From Burkholderiales bacterium PBB6 (GTDB lineage: Bacteria > Pseudomonadota > Gammaproteobacteria > Burkholderiales > Burkholderiaceae_C), in contig NKIH01000007.1 of NCBI GenBank assembly GCA_002255925.1, positions 227,087 to 291,086 of the forward strand: 64,000 nt of DNA, read 5' to 3'. Below, piece by piece: positions 1 through 8,061 of this stretch (the stretch's first letter is position 1; the number at the start of each line of letters is the position of its first letter). The notes under the pieces are model-generated. The model saw nothing but the letters and a program-made list of their open reading frames with translations, had not been told where the DNA came from and made no database searches. Both the position numbers and the translations under genes were made by a program.

Positions 1-2
1 AC

Positions 3-581
3 ATCCTGTTCTCGCTGGAGCGGGTGGCAGTGGGCTTCGGTCTGGCGGCGCTGGTGGGCATTCCGCTGGGCTTCATCATCGGGCGCTTCACCTTCATCAA
101 CCGCATGGTGTCGCCGCTGATCAGCCTGCTCAAGCCGGTGTCGCCGCTGGCCTGGCTGCCGATCGGCCTGCTGGTGTTCAAGAGCGCCAACCCGGCGGCC
201 ATCTGGACGATCTTCATCTGCTCGATCTGGCCGATGGTGGTGAACACCGCGGTGGGCGTGCAGCGCGTGCCGCAGGACTACCTGAACGTCGCGAAGGTGC
301 TGAACCTGAGCGAATGGAAGGTGCTGACGAAGATCCTGTTCCCCTCGGTGCTGCCCTACATGCTGACCGGGGTGCGCCTGAGCGTGGGCACGGCCTGGCT
401 GGTGATCGTGGCGGCCGAGATGCTGACCGGCGGCGTCGGCATCGGCTTCTGGGTCTGGGACGAATGGAACAACCTGAATGTGCAGCACATCATCATCGCC
501 ATCTTCGTGATCGGTGTGGTGGGCCTGCTGCTGGAACAGGCGCTGATGCTGCTGGCGCGCCGCTTCTCGTTTGACGACTGA
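3..581 (+). CDS. nrtB: Nitrate/nitrite ABC transporter permease (NrtB-like), 5' end outside window
   Basis: Inner-membrane permease of a nitrate/nitrite (taurine/cyanate-class) ABC importer. The frame is open from base 3 (ILFSLERVAVGFG), so the true start lies upstream; the GTG at 24 is only an internal codon. The visible 192 residues hold several hydrophobic helices and the EAA-type loop of binding-protein-dependent permeases (around RVPQDYLNVAKVLNLSEW, followed by a helix ending near TGVRLSVGTAW). The ending RRFSFDD is common in NrtB proteins. The ATPase gene starts 18 bp after the stop, so the two are an operon. Substrate is inferred from the ATPase and from the siroheme and YbiB genes that follow. 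Taurine or sulfonate permeases share the fold and remain a less likely alternative. Confidence 0.85.
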   Translation: MLFSLERVAVGFGLAALVGIPLGFIIGRFTFINRMVSPLISLLKPVSPLAWLPIGLLVFKSANPAAIWTIFICSIWPMVVNTAVGVQRVPQDYLNVAKVLNLSEWKVLTKILFPSVLPYMLTGVRLSVGTAWLVIVAAEMLTGGVGIGFWVWDEWNNLNVQHIIIAIFVIGVVGLLLEQALMLLARRFSFDD

Positions 582-599
582 ACCCGAAAGGCCCAAGCC

Positions 600-1400
600 A
601 TGTCCGCATTCATCGAAGTCCAGGGTGCTGAAGTCACCTTCCAGACCCGCAAGGGCCCGTTCCAGGCGCTGCGCGACATCGATCTGAAGATCGAGAAGGG
701 CGAGTTCGTCACGCTGATCGGCCACTCGGGCTGCGGCAAGTCGACGCTGCTGAACCTGATCGCCGGCCTACTGGCGCCCACCGGCGGCGTGCTGATCTGC
801 GACAACCGCGAGATCAAGGGCCCGGGCCCCGAGCGCGGCGTGGTGTTCCAGAACCATTCGCTGCTGCCCTGGCTGACCTGCTTCGACAACGTCTACCTGG
901 CGGTGGAGCGCGTCTTCAGCGCCACCGAAGGCAAGCCGGCCCTGAAAGCCCGCACCGCGGCGGCGCTGGAGCTGGTGGGCATGAGCCACGCCACCCACAA
1001 GCGGCCGCATGAGATCTCGGGCGGCATGAAGCAGCGCGTGGGCATTGCCCGTGCGCTGGCGATGGAGCCCAAGGTGCTGCTGATGGACGAGCCCTTCGGC
1101 GCCCTGGACGCACTGACCCGCGCCAAGCTGCAGGACGAGCTGCTGAAGATCGTGGCGCGCACCAAGAGCACCGTGGTGATGGTGACCCACGACGTCGACG
1201 AAGCCGTGCTGCTGAGCGACCGCATCGTGATGATGACCAACGGCCCGAGCGCCACCATCGGCGAGATCCACGACGTGCGCCTGGCCCATCCGCGTGACCG
1301 CGTCGCGCTGGCCGAAGACCCGGTCTACGTGCAGGCCCGCAAGGCGGTCATCGACTTCCTCTACACCCGCCACGCGCACGTCGAGAAGGTCGCGGCCTGA
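600..1400 (+). CDS. nrtD: Nitrate/nitrite ABC transporter ATP-binding protein (NrtD/NrtC-like)
   Basis: Cytoplasmic ATPase that powers the upstream permease; 266 aa, normal for a single-domain NrtD. Walker A (GHSGCGKST) is at residues 41-49, the Q-loop lies near VVFQNHSLLPW, the ABC signature SGGMKQ is at 140-145, Walker B with catalytic Glu (LLMDEPFGALD) at 160-170, and the switch His is in VMVTHDVDEA. The ATG follows the permease stop by 18 bp. There is no C-terminal solute-binding domain, so it is the short type rather than the NrtC fusion. The gene context (ybiB, then cobA) supports assimilatory nitrate uptake, because siroheme is the cofactor of assimilatory nitrite reductase. Confidence 0.88.
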   Translation: MSAFIEVQGAEVTFQTRKGPFQALRDIDLKIEKGEFVTLIGHSGCGKSTLLNLIAGLLAPTGGVLICDNREIKGPGPERGVVFQNHSLLPWLTCFDNVYLAVERVFSATEGKPALKARTAAALELVGMSHATHKRPHEISGGMKQRVGIARALAMEPKVLLMDEPFGALDALTRAKLQDELLKIVARTKSTVVMVTHDVDEAVLLSDRIVMMTNGPSATIGEIHDVRLAHPRDRVALAEDPVYVQARKAVIDFLYTRHAHVEKVAA

Positions 1401-1476
1401 GCGACAAGGGGGGGATGTTCGCCGCGGTTGTCACAGAGACCATTCGCAGCAGCAAGGCTCCGAAGACAATCGCGCC

Positions 1477-2400
1477 ATGAGCATCGCCCCCTACCTGAAA
1501 GAAATCGGCCGCGGCAAGGACGGCGCCCGCGCCCTGAGCCGGGCCCAGGCCTGCGACTTGATGAGCCAGCTGCTTGACGGCCAGTTGAGTGATCTGGAGA
1601 AGGGCGGCTTCGCGCTGGCCATGCGCATCAAGGGCGAAACGCCCGACGAGCTGGCCGGCTTCATGGACGCGGTGCTGCCGCGCACCCTGGCCCTGCAGGC
1701 GCCCGCGCCGGCCATCGTGCTGCCCAGCTACAACGGCGCCCGCAAGCTGCCCAACCTGACGCCGCTGCTGGCGGGCCTGCTGGCGCGCAGCGGTGTGCCG
1801 GTGCTGGTGCACGGCTTTGCCGAAGACCCGACCCGCGTGACCACCGCGCAGATCTTTGAAGCGCTCGGCTGGCCCGTGGCCACCGACGCCGCCAGCGCGC
1901 AAGCCGCCTGGGGCCGCGCGCAGCCGGTGTTCATGCCGCTCGATGTGCTGCACCCCTCACTGGCCGGCCTGCTGCGGCTGCGGCAGGTGCTGGGCCTGCG
2001 CAACCCCGGCCACACGCTGGCCAAGCTGCTGCCGGCCGTGCCCGGCGCGCTGCGCGTGGTCAACCACACCCACCCGGAATACGCGGTGAGCCTGGCGGAG
2101 TTTCTGGCGCTGACCCAGGCCCACGCCCTGCTGCTGCGCGGCACCGAAGGTGAGCCCGTGGCCGATGCCCGCCGTCTGCCGGCGCTGAAGTGTTTTGTGG
2201 CCGGCCAGCTGAGCCCACAGCTCAGCCTGGACGCCCAGGGCGGCTCACTCGCGCATGTGCCCGAGCTGCCCACCGCGATCGACCCCGCCACCACCGCGCA
2301 GCTGGTGAACGCCATGCTCGCGGGCGAGTTGCCGGTGCCACAGCCCATCCAGCGCCAGCACGCCTGCCTACTCGCGTTGCGCCAGGCGGTGCCGGCCTGA
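1477..2400 (+). CDS. ybiB: YbiB-like protein (TrpD2 family, phosphoribosyltransferase-fold nucleic-acid-binding protein)
   Basis: 307 aa, related to the N- and C-terminal domains of anthranilate phosphoribosyltransferase (TrpD) but of the TrpD2/YbiB group, whose E. coli member binds nucleic acid rather than making tryptophan. The N-terminal helical domain is clear (LSRAQACDLMSQLLDG, then KGGFALAMRIKGETPDE), followed by the Rossmann-like part with LPSYNGARKLPNLTPLLA. The frame is open further upstream to 1294, but that part overlaps nrtD and reads as Arg/Ser-rich shadow sequence, so I place the start at the ATG at 1477. The gene sits between nitrate transport and siroheme synthesis, a position I know from other Burkholderiales. 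Its role there is not established by the sequence. Confidence 0.8.
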   Translation: MSIAPYLKEIGRGKDGARALSRAQACDLMSQLLDGQLSDLEKGGFALAMRIKGETPDELAGFMDAVLPRTLALQAPAPAIVLPSYNGARKLPNLTPLLAGLLARSGVPVLVHGFAEDPTRVTTAQIFEALGWPVATDAASAQAAWGRAQPVFMPLDVLHPSLAGLLRLRQVLGLRNPGHTLAKLLPAVPGALRVVNHTHPEYAVSLAEFLALTQAHALLLRGTEGEPVADARRLPALKCFVAGQLSPQLSLDAQGGSLAHVPELPTAIDPATTAQLVNAMLAGELPVPQPIQRQHACLLALRQAVPA

Positions 2401-2433
2401 AGCACCGTCATCCCCTCACGCCTTGAGCCCACC

Positions 2434-3297
2434 ATGTCCACCACGCCACCGCTGACCGTGCACCCCGTTCACCTGGTCGGCGCCGGCCCGGGCGATCCGG
2501 AGCTGCTGACGCTGAAAGCCGCGCGCGTGCTGCGCGAAGCCACCGTGGTGCTGGTAGACGACCTGGTCGGCGAGCAGGTACTGGCCTCGGTGCTGCAAGG
2601 CACGGGTCGGGCACCGCGCCTGGTGCAGGTCGGCAAGCGTGGCGGTTGCGCGTCGACACCGCAGGCCTTCATCAACAAGCTGCTGGTGCGCGAGGCCCTG
2701 GCCGGCGAAAAGGTGGTGCGGCTCAAGGGCGGTGACCCGCTGATCTTCGGCCGTGCCGGCGAAGAAGTGGCGGCCCTGCGCGAAGCGGGCGTGCCGGTGG
2801 TCGTGGTCAACGGCATCACCTCGGGCCTGGCCGCCGTGAATGCCCTGGGCTGCGGCTGGACCGACCGCGCCGCGGGCGCCCAGGGCGTGATGCTGGTCAC
2901 CGGCCATCCACAACCCGGCAGCGACGGCCCCGACTGGCCCGCCATCGCCCGCGTGGCCGCCAGCGGCGTGACGCTGGTGATTTACATGGGCGTGTCGCAG
3001 GCGTCCAGCATCGTCACCGGCCTGCTCAGCCATTTGCCGGCGGACCTGCCCGCCGCCGCCGTGCAGCACGCCAGCACAGCGCTGGAGCGCCGCACCGTCA
3101 CCACCCTGGGCGCGCTGGTGGACACGCTGGCGCGCGAGCGCATCGGCAGCCCGGCGGTGCTGGTGATCGGGCGCGTGCTGGAGGTGGCGGTTGCGATGGA
3201 CGTTGCGGCGTATGTTGCGGTGGACGTTGTAGTGGATGCTGCTCCAACCGCCCTTCAACCCGCCACAGTCACCGCAGCAGCCGCCGCCGCCGCCTGA
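2434..3297 (+). CDS. cobA: Uroporphyrinogen-III C-methyltransferase (siroheme synthesis)
   Basis: SAM-dependent methylation of uroporphyrinogen III to precorrin-2, the first step to siroheme, the cofactor of nitrite and sulfite reductases. 287 aa. The SAM-binding motif VGAGPGDPELLTL is at residues 15-27 and LKGGDPLIFGRAGEE at 97-111; the conserved GITS segment follows (VVNGITSGLAAVNA). No CysG-type dehydrogenase domain is present, so this is the single-function enzyme. The last ~40 residues (valine/aspartate/alanine-rich, ending in an Ala run) go beyond the family core and are written in degenerate GTTGCGGTGGACG-like units. The 3' end overlaps the convergent acyltransferase gene by 43 bp. Placement behind nitrate transport genes supports a dedicated supply of siroheme to nitrite reductase. 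Confidence 0.9.
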   Translation: MSTTPPLTVHPVHLVGAGPGDPELLTLKAARVLREATVVLVDDLVGEQVLASVLQGTGRAPRLVQVGKRGGCASTPQAFINKLLVREALAGEKVVRLKGGDPLIFGRAGEEVAALREAGVPVVVVNGITSGLAAVNALGCGWTDRAAGAQGVMLVTGHPQPGSDGPDWPAIARVAASGVTLVIYMGVSQASSIVTGLLSHLPADLPAAAVQHASTALERRTVTTLGALVDTLARERIGSPAVLVIGRVLEVAVAMDVAAYVAVDVVVDAAPTALQPATVTAAAAAAA

Positions 3298-4373
3298 CGC
3301 CGCTGCCTCCGGCGGTGCAGCCACTCCAGCGCGGGTGATTCCACCGCATACCAGGAAGCCACCGCCAGCGCCAGCGTGATGACGCCGGCCACGCCCGTCA
3401 GCCCCCATGGCCCCAGCCCCGGCCAGGCCAGCAGGCACAGCTGCTGCACCGGAAAGGCGTAGATGTAGACGCCGTAGGAATAGTCGCCCAGCCGGTTCCA
3501 GGCGCGCCACGGGCCGGCCGGCACGAAGGCCATCCAGCACACCACCAGAGGCATCGCCAGCCGGTACACCGGCTCGAATACGCGCGGTGACACGGCCGCG
3601 CCAGCCACCATCGCCAGCAGCGCCACCGCCACCATCAACAGCCCGCGCGGCCCGCCCAGCTGCACCTGCTGCCGCCAGGCATGCAGCGCCGCACCGGTGA
3701 AGAACATGCCGCCCATGCGGACCAGGTCAGAGCGGTCGCTGGCGCCAAGTTGCCACAGCGCCAGCGCGCTCAAGCCCACCGCCGCCAGCGTCACCAGCCA
3801 CTTCAATCGGTCCAGCGCACGGCCCGGCGCCCAGCGCTGCAGCAGCCACCAGGCCAGCGCCAGCAGCAGGTACAGGCGCAGCTCATGCCGCAGCGTCCAC
3901 AAAGAGCCATTGACCACGCCGGCAAACGGCTGAGCCTCGAACGCGCCGGGCAACACGGCCTCGGCACCAAGCACCATCGTGCCGTTTCGCAGCAGGTAGC
4001 GCCAGGTCTGCGGGTCAGTGAAAAAGGCGGCGGGCGATGCCGACGTGGCGCACCAGCCCACCACCAGCACGGTCAGCAGCAAGGCCACCCACAGGCCGGG
4101 GTAGATGCGGACGGCACGCGCCATCAGGTAGGGCCCGATGCTGGCTTGCTTGACCAGGCTGCCACTCACCAGAAAACCGCTGATGACAAAGAAGATGTCG
4201 ACGGCCATGCCGCCCGGCGAGCGACCCAGCACGGCGTCCCAGGGCTCGGCATGCGGGTTGCCGCTGGCGATCACGAAGCTGTGGCTGACCAGCACCATGG
4301 CGGCGGCCACGATGCGGATCAGGTTGAGGTTGTTGTCCCGGCCGCGGGCGAGGTGATCGAGCGAAGTGGTCAA
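3255..4373 (-). CDS. Acyltransferase 3 family membrane protein (OafA/exopolysaccharide O-acetylase-like)
   Basis: Multi-span inner-membrane acyltransferase expected to move an acyl group (often acetyl) onto a sugar or glycan. About 372 aa, normal for the family. Hallmarks are RIVAAAMVLVSHSF with the candidate catalytic His at residue 31, the FFVISGFLVSGSL segment, and ARAVRIYPGLW with its conserved Arg, followed by about nine further hydrophobic helices and an Arg-rich C-terminus. No ATG fits. I use the TTG at 4373 because homology begins just after it (RGRDNNLNLIRI); the frame runs open to 4571 but that part overlaps the opposite gene. The C-terminal codons overlap the convergent cobA. It is divergent from an exported glycoside hydrolase gene, so a joint role in a cell-surface polysaccharide is possible but only inferred. 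Confidence 0.8.
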   Translation of the reverse strand: MTTSLDHLARGRDNNLNLIRIVAAAMVLVSHSFVIASGNPHAEPWDAVLGRSPGGMAVDIFFVISGFLVSGSLVKQASIGPYLMARAVRIYPGLWVALLLTVLVVGWCATSASPAAFFTDPQTWRYLLRNGTMVLGAEAVLPGAFEAQPFAGVVNGSLWTLRHELRLYLLLALAWWLLQRWAPGRALDRLKWLVTLAAVGLSALALWQLGASDRSDLVRMGGMFFTGAALHAWRQQVQLGGPRGLLMVAVALLAMVAGAAVSPRVFEPVYRLAMPLVVCWMAFVPAGPWRAWNRLGDYSYGVYIYAFPVQQLCLLAWPGLGPWGLTGVAGVITLALAVASWYAVESPALEWLHRRRQRRQAAAAAAAVTVAG

Positions 4374-4516
4374 GGCGAATCCGGTGGGAAGGTGGCTGGC
4401 GCGCAGGGCATTGTGTTGGCAGTGTGGCTGCCAAATCACGCGCTGGTGTGGCGGGTGTGCCGTGTCCCCCCCAATCCGGCACACGGCTGCAGCGCGAATG
4501 CCGCGACACTGCCGGC

Positions 4517-6268
4517 ATGCCGCCACGCACCGCCCGCACCGCCAAGCACCGCCGCCCGCCCGCACACACACTCACCCGCCGCCGCGCGCTGCAAGGCGCC
4601 GTGGGCGGCTCGGTGGGCCTGGGCGGTGCGCTGGATAGCCTGGCCGCCGCACCGCCGCGCGTGCCGGTGCAGGCCGCCAGCCACCTTGTGCGCCTGCGCG
4701 TGGACGCCACGGCCACCGGCCGGCCGGCACGGCCCCAGCTGCTGGGCAGCAACACGCCCTGGGTGTATGGCAGCGAAGGCCTGATGGATGCGCGCGGGCA
4801 ATGGCTGCCGCACATGATCCGCCGTGCCCGCGAACTGGCGCCCACGCTGCTGCGTTACCCCGGCGTGCCCGACACCCACGACTGGCGCCAGGGCATCGGC
4901 CCGCTGGCCAGCCGATCACCCGTGTTCGCCTACCCCGGCCAGCCACACCAGACCATCGTCTACGGCACGCAGGAGTTTCTGGAAACCTGCGAAACCGTGG
5001 GGGCCGAGCCGATGATCCAGCTCAACCTGCACGACGGCGACGACGCCACGCTGGCCCGGCTCGCGGCGGCCTGGGTGACCCACGTGAACCAGGGCACGCT
5101 GGTGTCGCGCATCACCGGCCGGCCCTTGCCGAAAGTGCGCTGGTGGGAGCTGGGCAATGAGCCCTACCTGATGGAGGCCACCGAGGCCGACGGCCGCCCC
5201 AACCGCCTGATGCTGACGCCCGAAGCCTATGCACAGCGGGTGAACGCCGTGATGGCCGCGGCCCGTGCGGTAGACCCGACGCTGAAGTTCGGCCTGCCCT
5301 TCGCCATCGACACCCACTCGGGCCAGCCCTGGCGCAACGGCGGTGACGAGATGGCCAACGTGGTCGGCCCGCAGCTGGGGTTTGCGCGGCGCGTGCTGGG
5401 CAAGCTGCAACGGCCGCAAGACATCGGCTGGCTCTCGCTGCACTGCTACATGCCGCAGCTCAATGACCCGCAGGATGCGCAGGGCCGCCCCCTGCCCTTG
5501 CCCGATGCCCGCAGCCTGTTCTGGGCGACGGTGGCCGGCAGCGAAACCTGGCGCCACAGCCTGGGCCGCGCCGTGCGGCTGTGGCGTGACCATGCCAGCA
5601 CGCGGCACCTGCCCGCGCCGCCGATCGCCGTCACCGAATACAACGCGTTCTACAGCACGCGCCGCATCAACGGCCAGGACGCACCAGAGAACACCTGGGT
5701 CACCACGCTCACCGGCGCGCTGTATGTGGCCGACCTGCTGCGCATGATGAGCGAGCTGCCCGAGGTGGGCGCGGCGCTGCACTGGTCGCTGAATGGCAAC
5801 TGGGTGTTTGGCGCGCTGGCCGCCACGCCCGTTGGCGCGCCCGAGCGCGAACGCCCTGCCGCCGGCGCGCTGCGCCTGGCCGCACAGGTGCTGCGTGAAG
5901 GCCGGTTGCTGGACTGCGGCGTGCGGGTGGCCACCACCGGCGCCGTGAACAAACGCGTGGGTTTTTGCGCGCCCTGGCCCGACATGCCGCTGGCCAGCGC
6001 CATGGCCAGCCGCAACGGCCAGACGCTGCAGGTGCTGGTGATCCACAAAGACCCCGACCGCGACGCCGACGTGAGCCTGCAGCTGGACCATGCCCAGGTG
6101 CGCAGCGCGCAGTTGAAAACCTTGCAGGCCGACGCGGCCTTTGATGCGCCCGAAACCGCCCGCGCCAGCCGTCTGGTTCAGCGCGATTGGCAACCGGCTG
6201 CGGGCGGGGACGTGACCTGGCGCATGCCACCGGGCAGCATCGCGCTGCTCACGCTGACCCTGGCGTAG
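4517..6268 (+). CDS. Putative exported clan GH-A glycoside hydrolase (GH51/GH39-like)
   Basis: 583 aa TIM-barrel glycosidase candidate. WWELGNEPYL at residues 209-218 matches the clan-A acid/base motif with Asn-Glu (Glu215), and AVTEYN at 371-376 supplies a nucleophile candidate (Glu374). Between them lie barrel-strand-like stretches such as DIGWLSLHCYMP. The C-terminal ~110 residues look like a small beta domain. The N-terminus carries RRRALQG (21-27) before a weakly hydrophobic Gly/Ala stretch, which suggests Tat export, though the core is not strongly hydrophobic. The ATG at 4517 is used because upstream codons read as non-coding. Alpha-L-arabinofuranosidase-like activity is the nearest guess; the family is uncertain and substrate unknown. 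It is divergent from the acyltransferase gene, with 143 bp between the two starts. Confidence 0.65.
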   Translation: MPPRTARTAKHRRPPAHTLTRRRALQGAVGGSVGLGGALDSLAAAPPRVPVQAASHLVRLRVDATATGRPARPQLLGSNTPWVYGSEGLMDARGQWLPHMIRRARELAPTLLRYPGVPDTHDWRQGIGPLASRSPVFAYPGQPHQTIVYGTQEFLETCETVGAEPMIQLNLHDGDDATLARLAAAWVTHVNQGTLVSRITGRPLPKVRWWELGNEPYLMEATEADGRPNRLMLTPEAYAQRVNAVMAAARAVDPTLKFGLPFAIDTHSGQPWRNGGDEMANVVGPQLGFARRVLGKLQRPQDIGWLSLHCYMPQLNDPQDAQGRPLPLPDARSLFWATVAGSETWRHSLGRAVRLWRDHASTRHLPAPPIAVTEYNAFYSTRRINGQDAPENTWVTTLTGALYVADLLRMMSELPEVGAALHWSLNGNWVFGALAATPVGAPERERPAAGALRLAAQVLREGRLLDCGVRVATTGAVNKRVGFCAPWPDMPLASAMASRNGQTLQVLVIHKDPDRDADVSLQLDHAQVRSAQLKTLQADAAFDAPETARASRLVQRDWQPAAGGDVTWRMPPGSIALLTLTLA

Positions 6269-6269
6269 T

Positions 6270-7787
6270 TCAGCCGGCCAGCGGGGCCGAGGGCATGGTG
6301 AGCGTGAAGACCGACCCTTGGCCGTGCTCACTCCGGGCGGTGATGTGCCCACCCATGCTGAGCGCCAGCGCCTGGGCCAGCGCCAAGCCGAGGCCCGCGC
6401 CCGACACCGGGCCGTGGGCCTGACCGAGGCGGTTGAACGGCTCGAACAGGAAGGGCATCTGCTGCGGCGCGATGCCTTGGCCGGTGTCGTGCACCTGCAC
6501 TTGCCAGGCACCGGCTTGATCGGCCTGCAAGACCACCCGCACCTCACCGTCCACGCGGTTGTATTTGATGGCGTTGGTCAACAGGTTGATCAGGGCCTGC
6601 TGCAGGCGCTTGCGATCGGCCAGGACCTGCGCAGCAGTTGCGGCCGGGCCGTCCGGCAGGCTCACGGTCAGGCGCACCTGCGCGGCCTCGGCCTGCGATC
6701 GCACCATCGCGATGCAATCCTGCACCAGCGGCAACAAGGCCACCGGCGTGGCCTGCAGCGACAACTTCTCGCCCTCCACCAGCGACAAATCAAGCAGGTC
6801 GCTGATGATGCCGAGCAGGTAATCACCCGCCTGGCGCACCAGTGCCAGGTGCTGCTGCTGGGTGGTGTCGAGGCGCCGGTCGGGGTCCATCTGCAGCAGC
6901 TGGGTGAAGCCCAGCACCGCATTCATCGGCGTGCGCAGCTCATGGCTCACCCGCGACAGGAACCGGGTCTTGGCGGCGCTGGCCGCCTCCGCAGCCAGAC
7001 GTTCACGCTGCGCTTCGGCCAGGGCCACCTGCGCGGTGGCATCGGTCTGGGTGCCGACCATGTAGAGCGGCTCGCCATGCGGATTGCGCTCGACCACGCG
7101 GCCGCGCTCTTCCACCCAGCGCCAGTCGCCATTGGCCGCCTTGGCTCGGTAAACCGCGCGGTAAAACGGCGCTTCGCCGTTGACGTGGGCCTCGTAGGCT
7201 GCCTCGATGCCGTCGAGGTCATCCGGGTGGATGAGCCGGTTCCAGTCGACCTGGGTGTGGCCGATCTCGCCGACCTGGTACCCCAGCATCACCGCGCCTT
7301 CGTCGATGTCGCCCAGCACGTCGGTATGAATGTCCCACTCCCAGACGAAGCTGCCGCCTTCGCGCATCGCTTGGCGGATCAGCGTCAGCGATGGCGGCGG
7401 GCCGGCATCAGATTCCTGCAGCCAGACGGCCATCATCGAGCCAGCTGTGTCGGTCAGTGGCTGCAGGGCATCGAGCAGGCTGCGGCTGCTGCCCTCGGCA
7501 GGCAGGCACAGCCAGCCTTGCAGCTGCCCGGCAAAGCACAGCGGCTCCACATCTACCAGGGTGTGGCCAGCGACACGGCCGGCATCGAAGCCGGCCACCG
7601 CGGTCTGGCCAGCCACCACCCGCAGGCGGCACGGCAGGCCGCTGAGGTGGGTGATGGCGCGCGCCAGACGCTGCAGCGCATGCGCGCAGTCCTGGCGCTG
7701 CAGCTTTTCCAGCAGCACCCCGTGGGCCTCGGCCAGCACCGCCTCACGGCTGGGCAAACCGGGCTGATCTGGTGGCGGCAGGCTCAT
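6270..7787 (-). CDS. Soluble hybrid-less sensor histidine kinase with PAS domain
   Basis: 505 aa cytoplasmic sensor kinase: an N-terminal GAF-like region (about 1-125), a PAS/PAC domain (about 145-255, FVWEWDIHTDV through GTQTDAT), HisKA with phospho-acceptor His282 (FLSRVSHELRTPMNAVLGF) and a HATPase_c domain with N-box NLLTNAIKYN, G1 DTGQGI and the later GAGLGLALA. No transmembrane helix and no receiver domain is visible. The frame is open up to 7886, but that overlaps the zinc-finger gene; the ATG at 7787 follows its stop by 35 bp. No response regulator lies nearby, so it is an orphan kinase and its partner and signal are unknown. The PAS domain with PAC motif hints at redox, light or small-ligand sensing, without cofactor evidence. 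Confidence 0.85.
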   Translation of the reverse strand: MSLPPPDQPGLPSREAVLAEAHGVLLEKLQRQDCAHALQRLARAITHLSGLPCRLRVVAGQTAVAGFDAGRVAGHTLVDVEPLCFAGQLQGWLCLPAEGSSRSLLDALQPLTDTAGSMMAVWLQESDAGPPPSLTLIRQAMREGGSFVWEWDIHTDVLGDIDEGAVMLGYQVGEIGHTQVDWNRLIHPDDLDGIEAAYEAHVNGEAPFYRAVYRAKAANGDWRWVEERGRVVERNPHGEPLYMVGTQTDATAQVALAEAQRERLAAEAASAAKTRFLSRVSHELRTPMNAVLGFTQLLQMDPDRRLDTTQQQHLALVRQAGDYLLGIISDLLDLSLVEGEKLSLQATPVALLPLVQDCIAMVRSQAEAAQVRLTVSLPDGPAATAAQVLADRKRLQQALINLLTNAIKYNRVDGEVRVVLQADQAGAWQVQVHDTGQGIAPQQMPFLFEPFNRLGQAHGPVSGAGLGLALAQALALSMGGHITARSEHGQGSVFTLTMPSAPLAG

Positions 7788-7822
7788 GGGATGGCCGGAG
7801 ATGGAGGATTCCGGCCGCAGGC

Positions 7823-8035
7823 TCAGTGGCCTGCCGAGATCTTCTCGCCCGCCTTCAGGCGGTACACGGTGCCGCAGTACGGGCACTTGCCTTCACCGGT
7901 GTGGCTCAGGTCCACGTAGACCTTGGGGTGGTTGCTCCACAGGGTCATCTTGGGGTTCGGGCAGAAGACCACGCCAGGGCCGTGCAGGTCCTGGGCGGTG
8001 ACTTCAACGACGGCGGCGGTTTGCTGTTCACTCAT
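7823..8035 (-). CDS. Small CHCC zinc-finger domain protein
   Basis: 70 aa protein of the bacterial CHCC zinc-finger group (COG4391), related to the zinc-binding part of mitochondrial complex I accessory subunit NDUFS6. Candidate metal ligands are Cys25 (VVFCPNP), His36 or His45, and the Cys51-x-x-Cys54 pair (KCPYCGTVY). It starts 26 bp after the ilvE stop on the same strand, and this ilvE/zinc-finger pair recurs in betaproteobacteria, so co-transcription is likely. Its function in bacteria is not known to me. Confidence 0.85.
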   Translation of the reverse strand: MSEQQTAAVVEVTAQDLHGPGVVFCPNPKMTLWSNHPKVYVDLSHTGEGKCPYCGTVYRLKAGEKISAGH

Positions 8036-8061
8036 GGGGTGCCTTGTGCGTTGCGCGGGGG

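Noticed and set aside
1294..1476. An in-frame upstream extension of ybiB
   Set aside because: It overlaps nrtD and reads as Arg/Ser/Thr-rich non-coding sequence. The ATG at 1477 gives the family N-terminus.
6318..7919. A 533-codon plus-strand frame opposite the histidine kinase gene
   Set aside because: Antisense shadow; no domains, while the minus strand holds HisKA and HATPase motifs.
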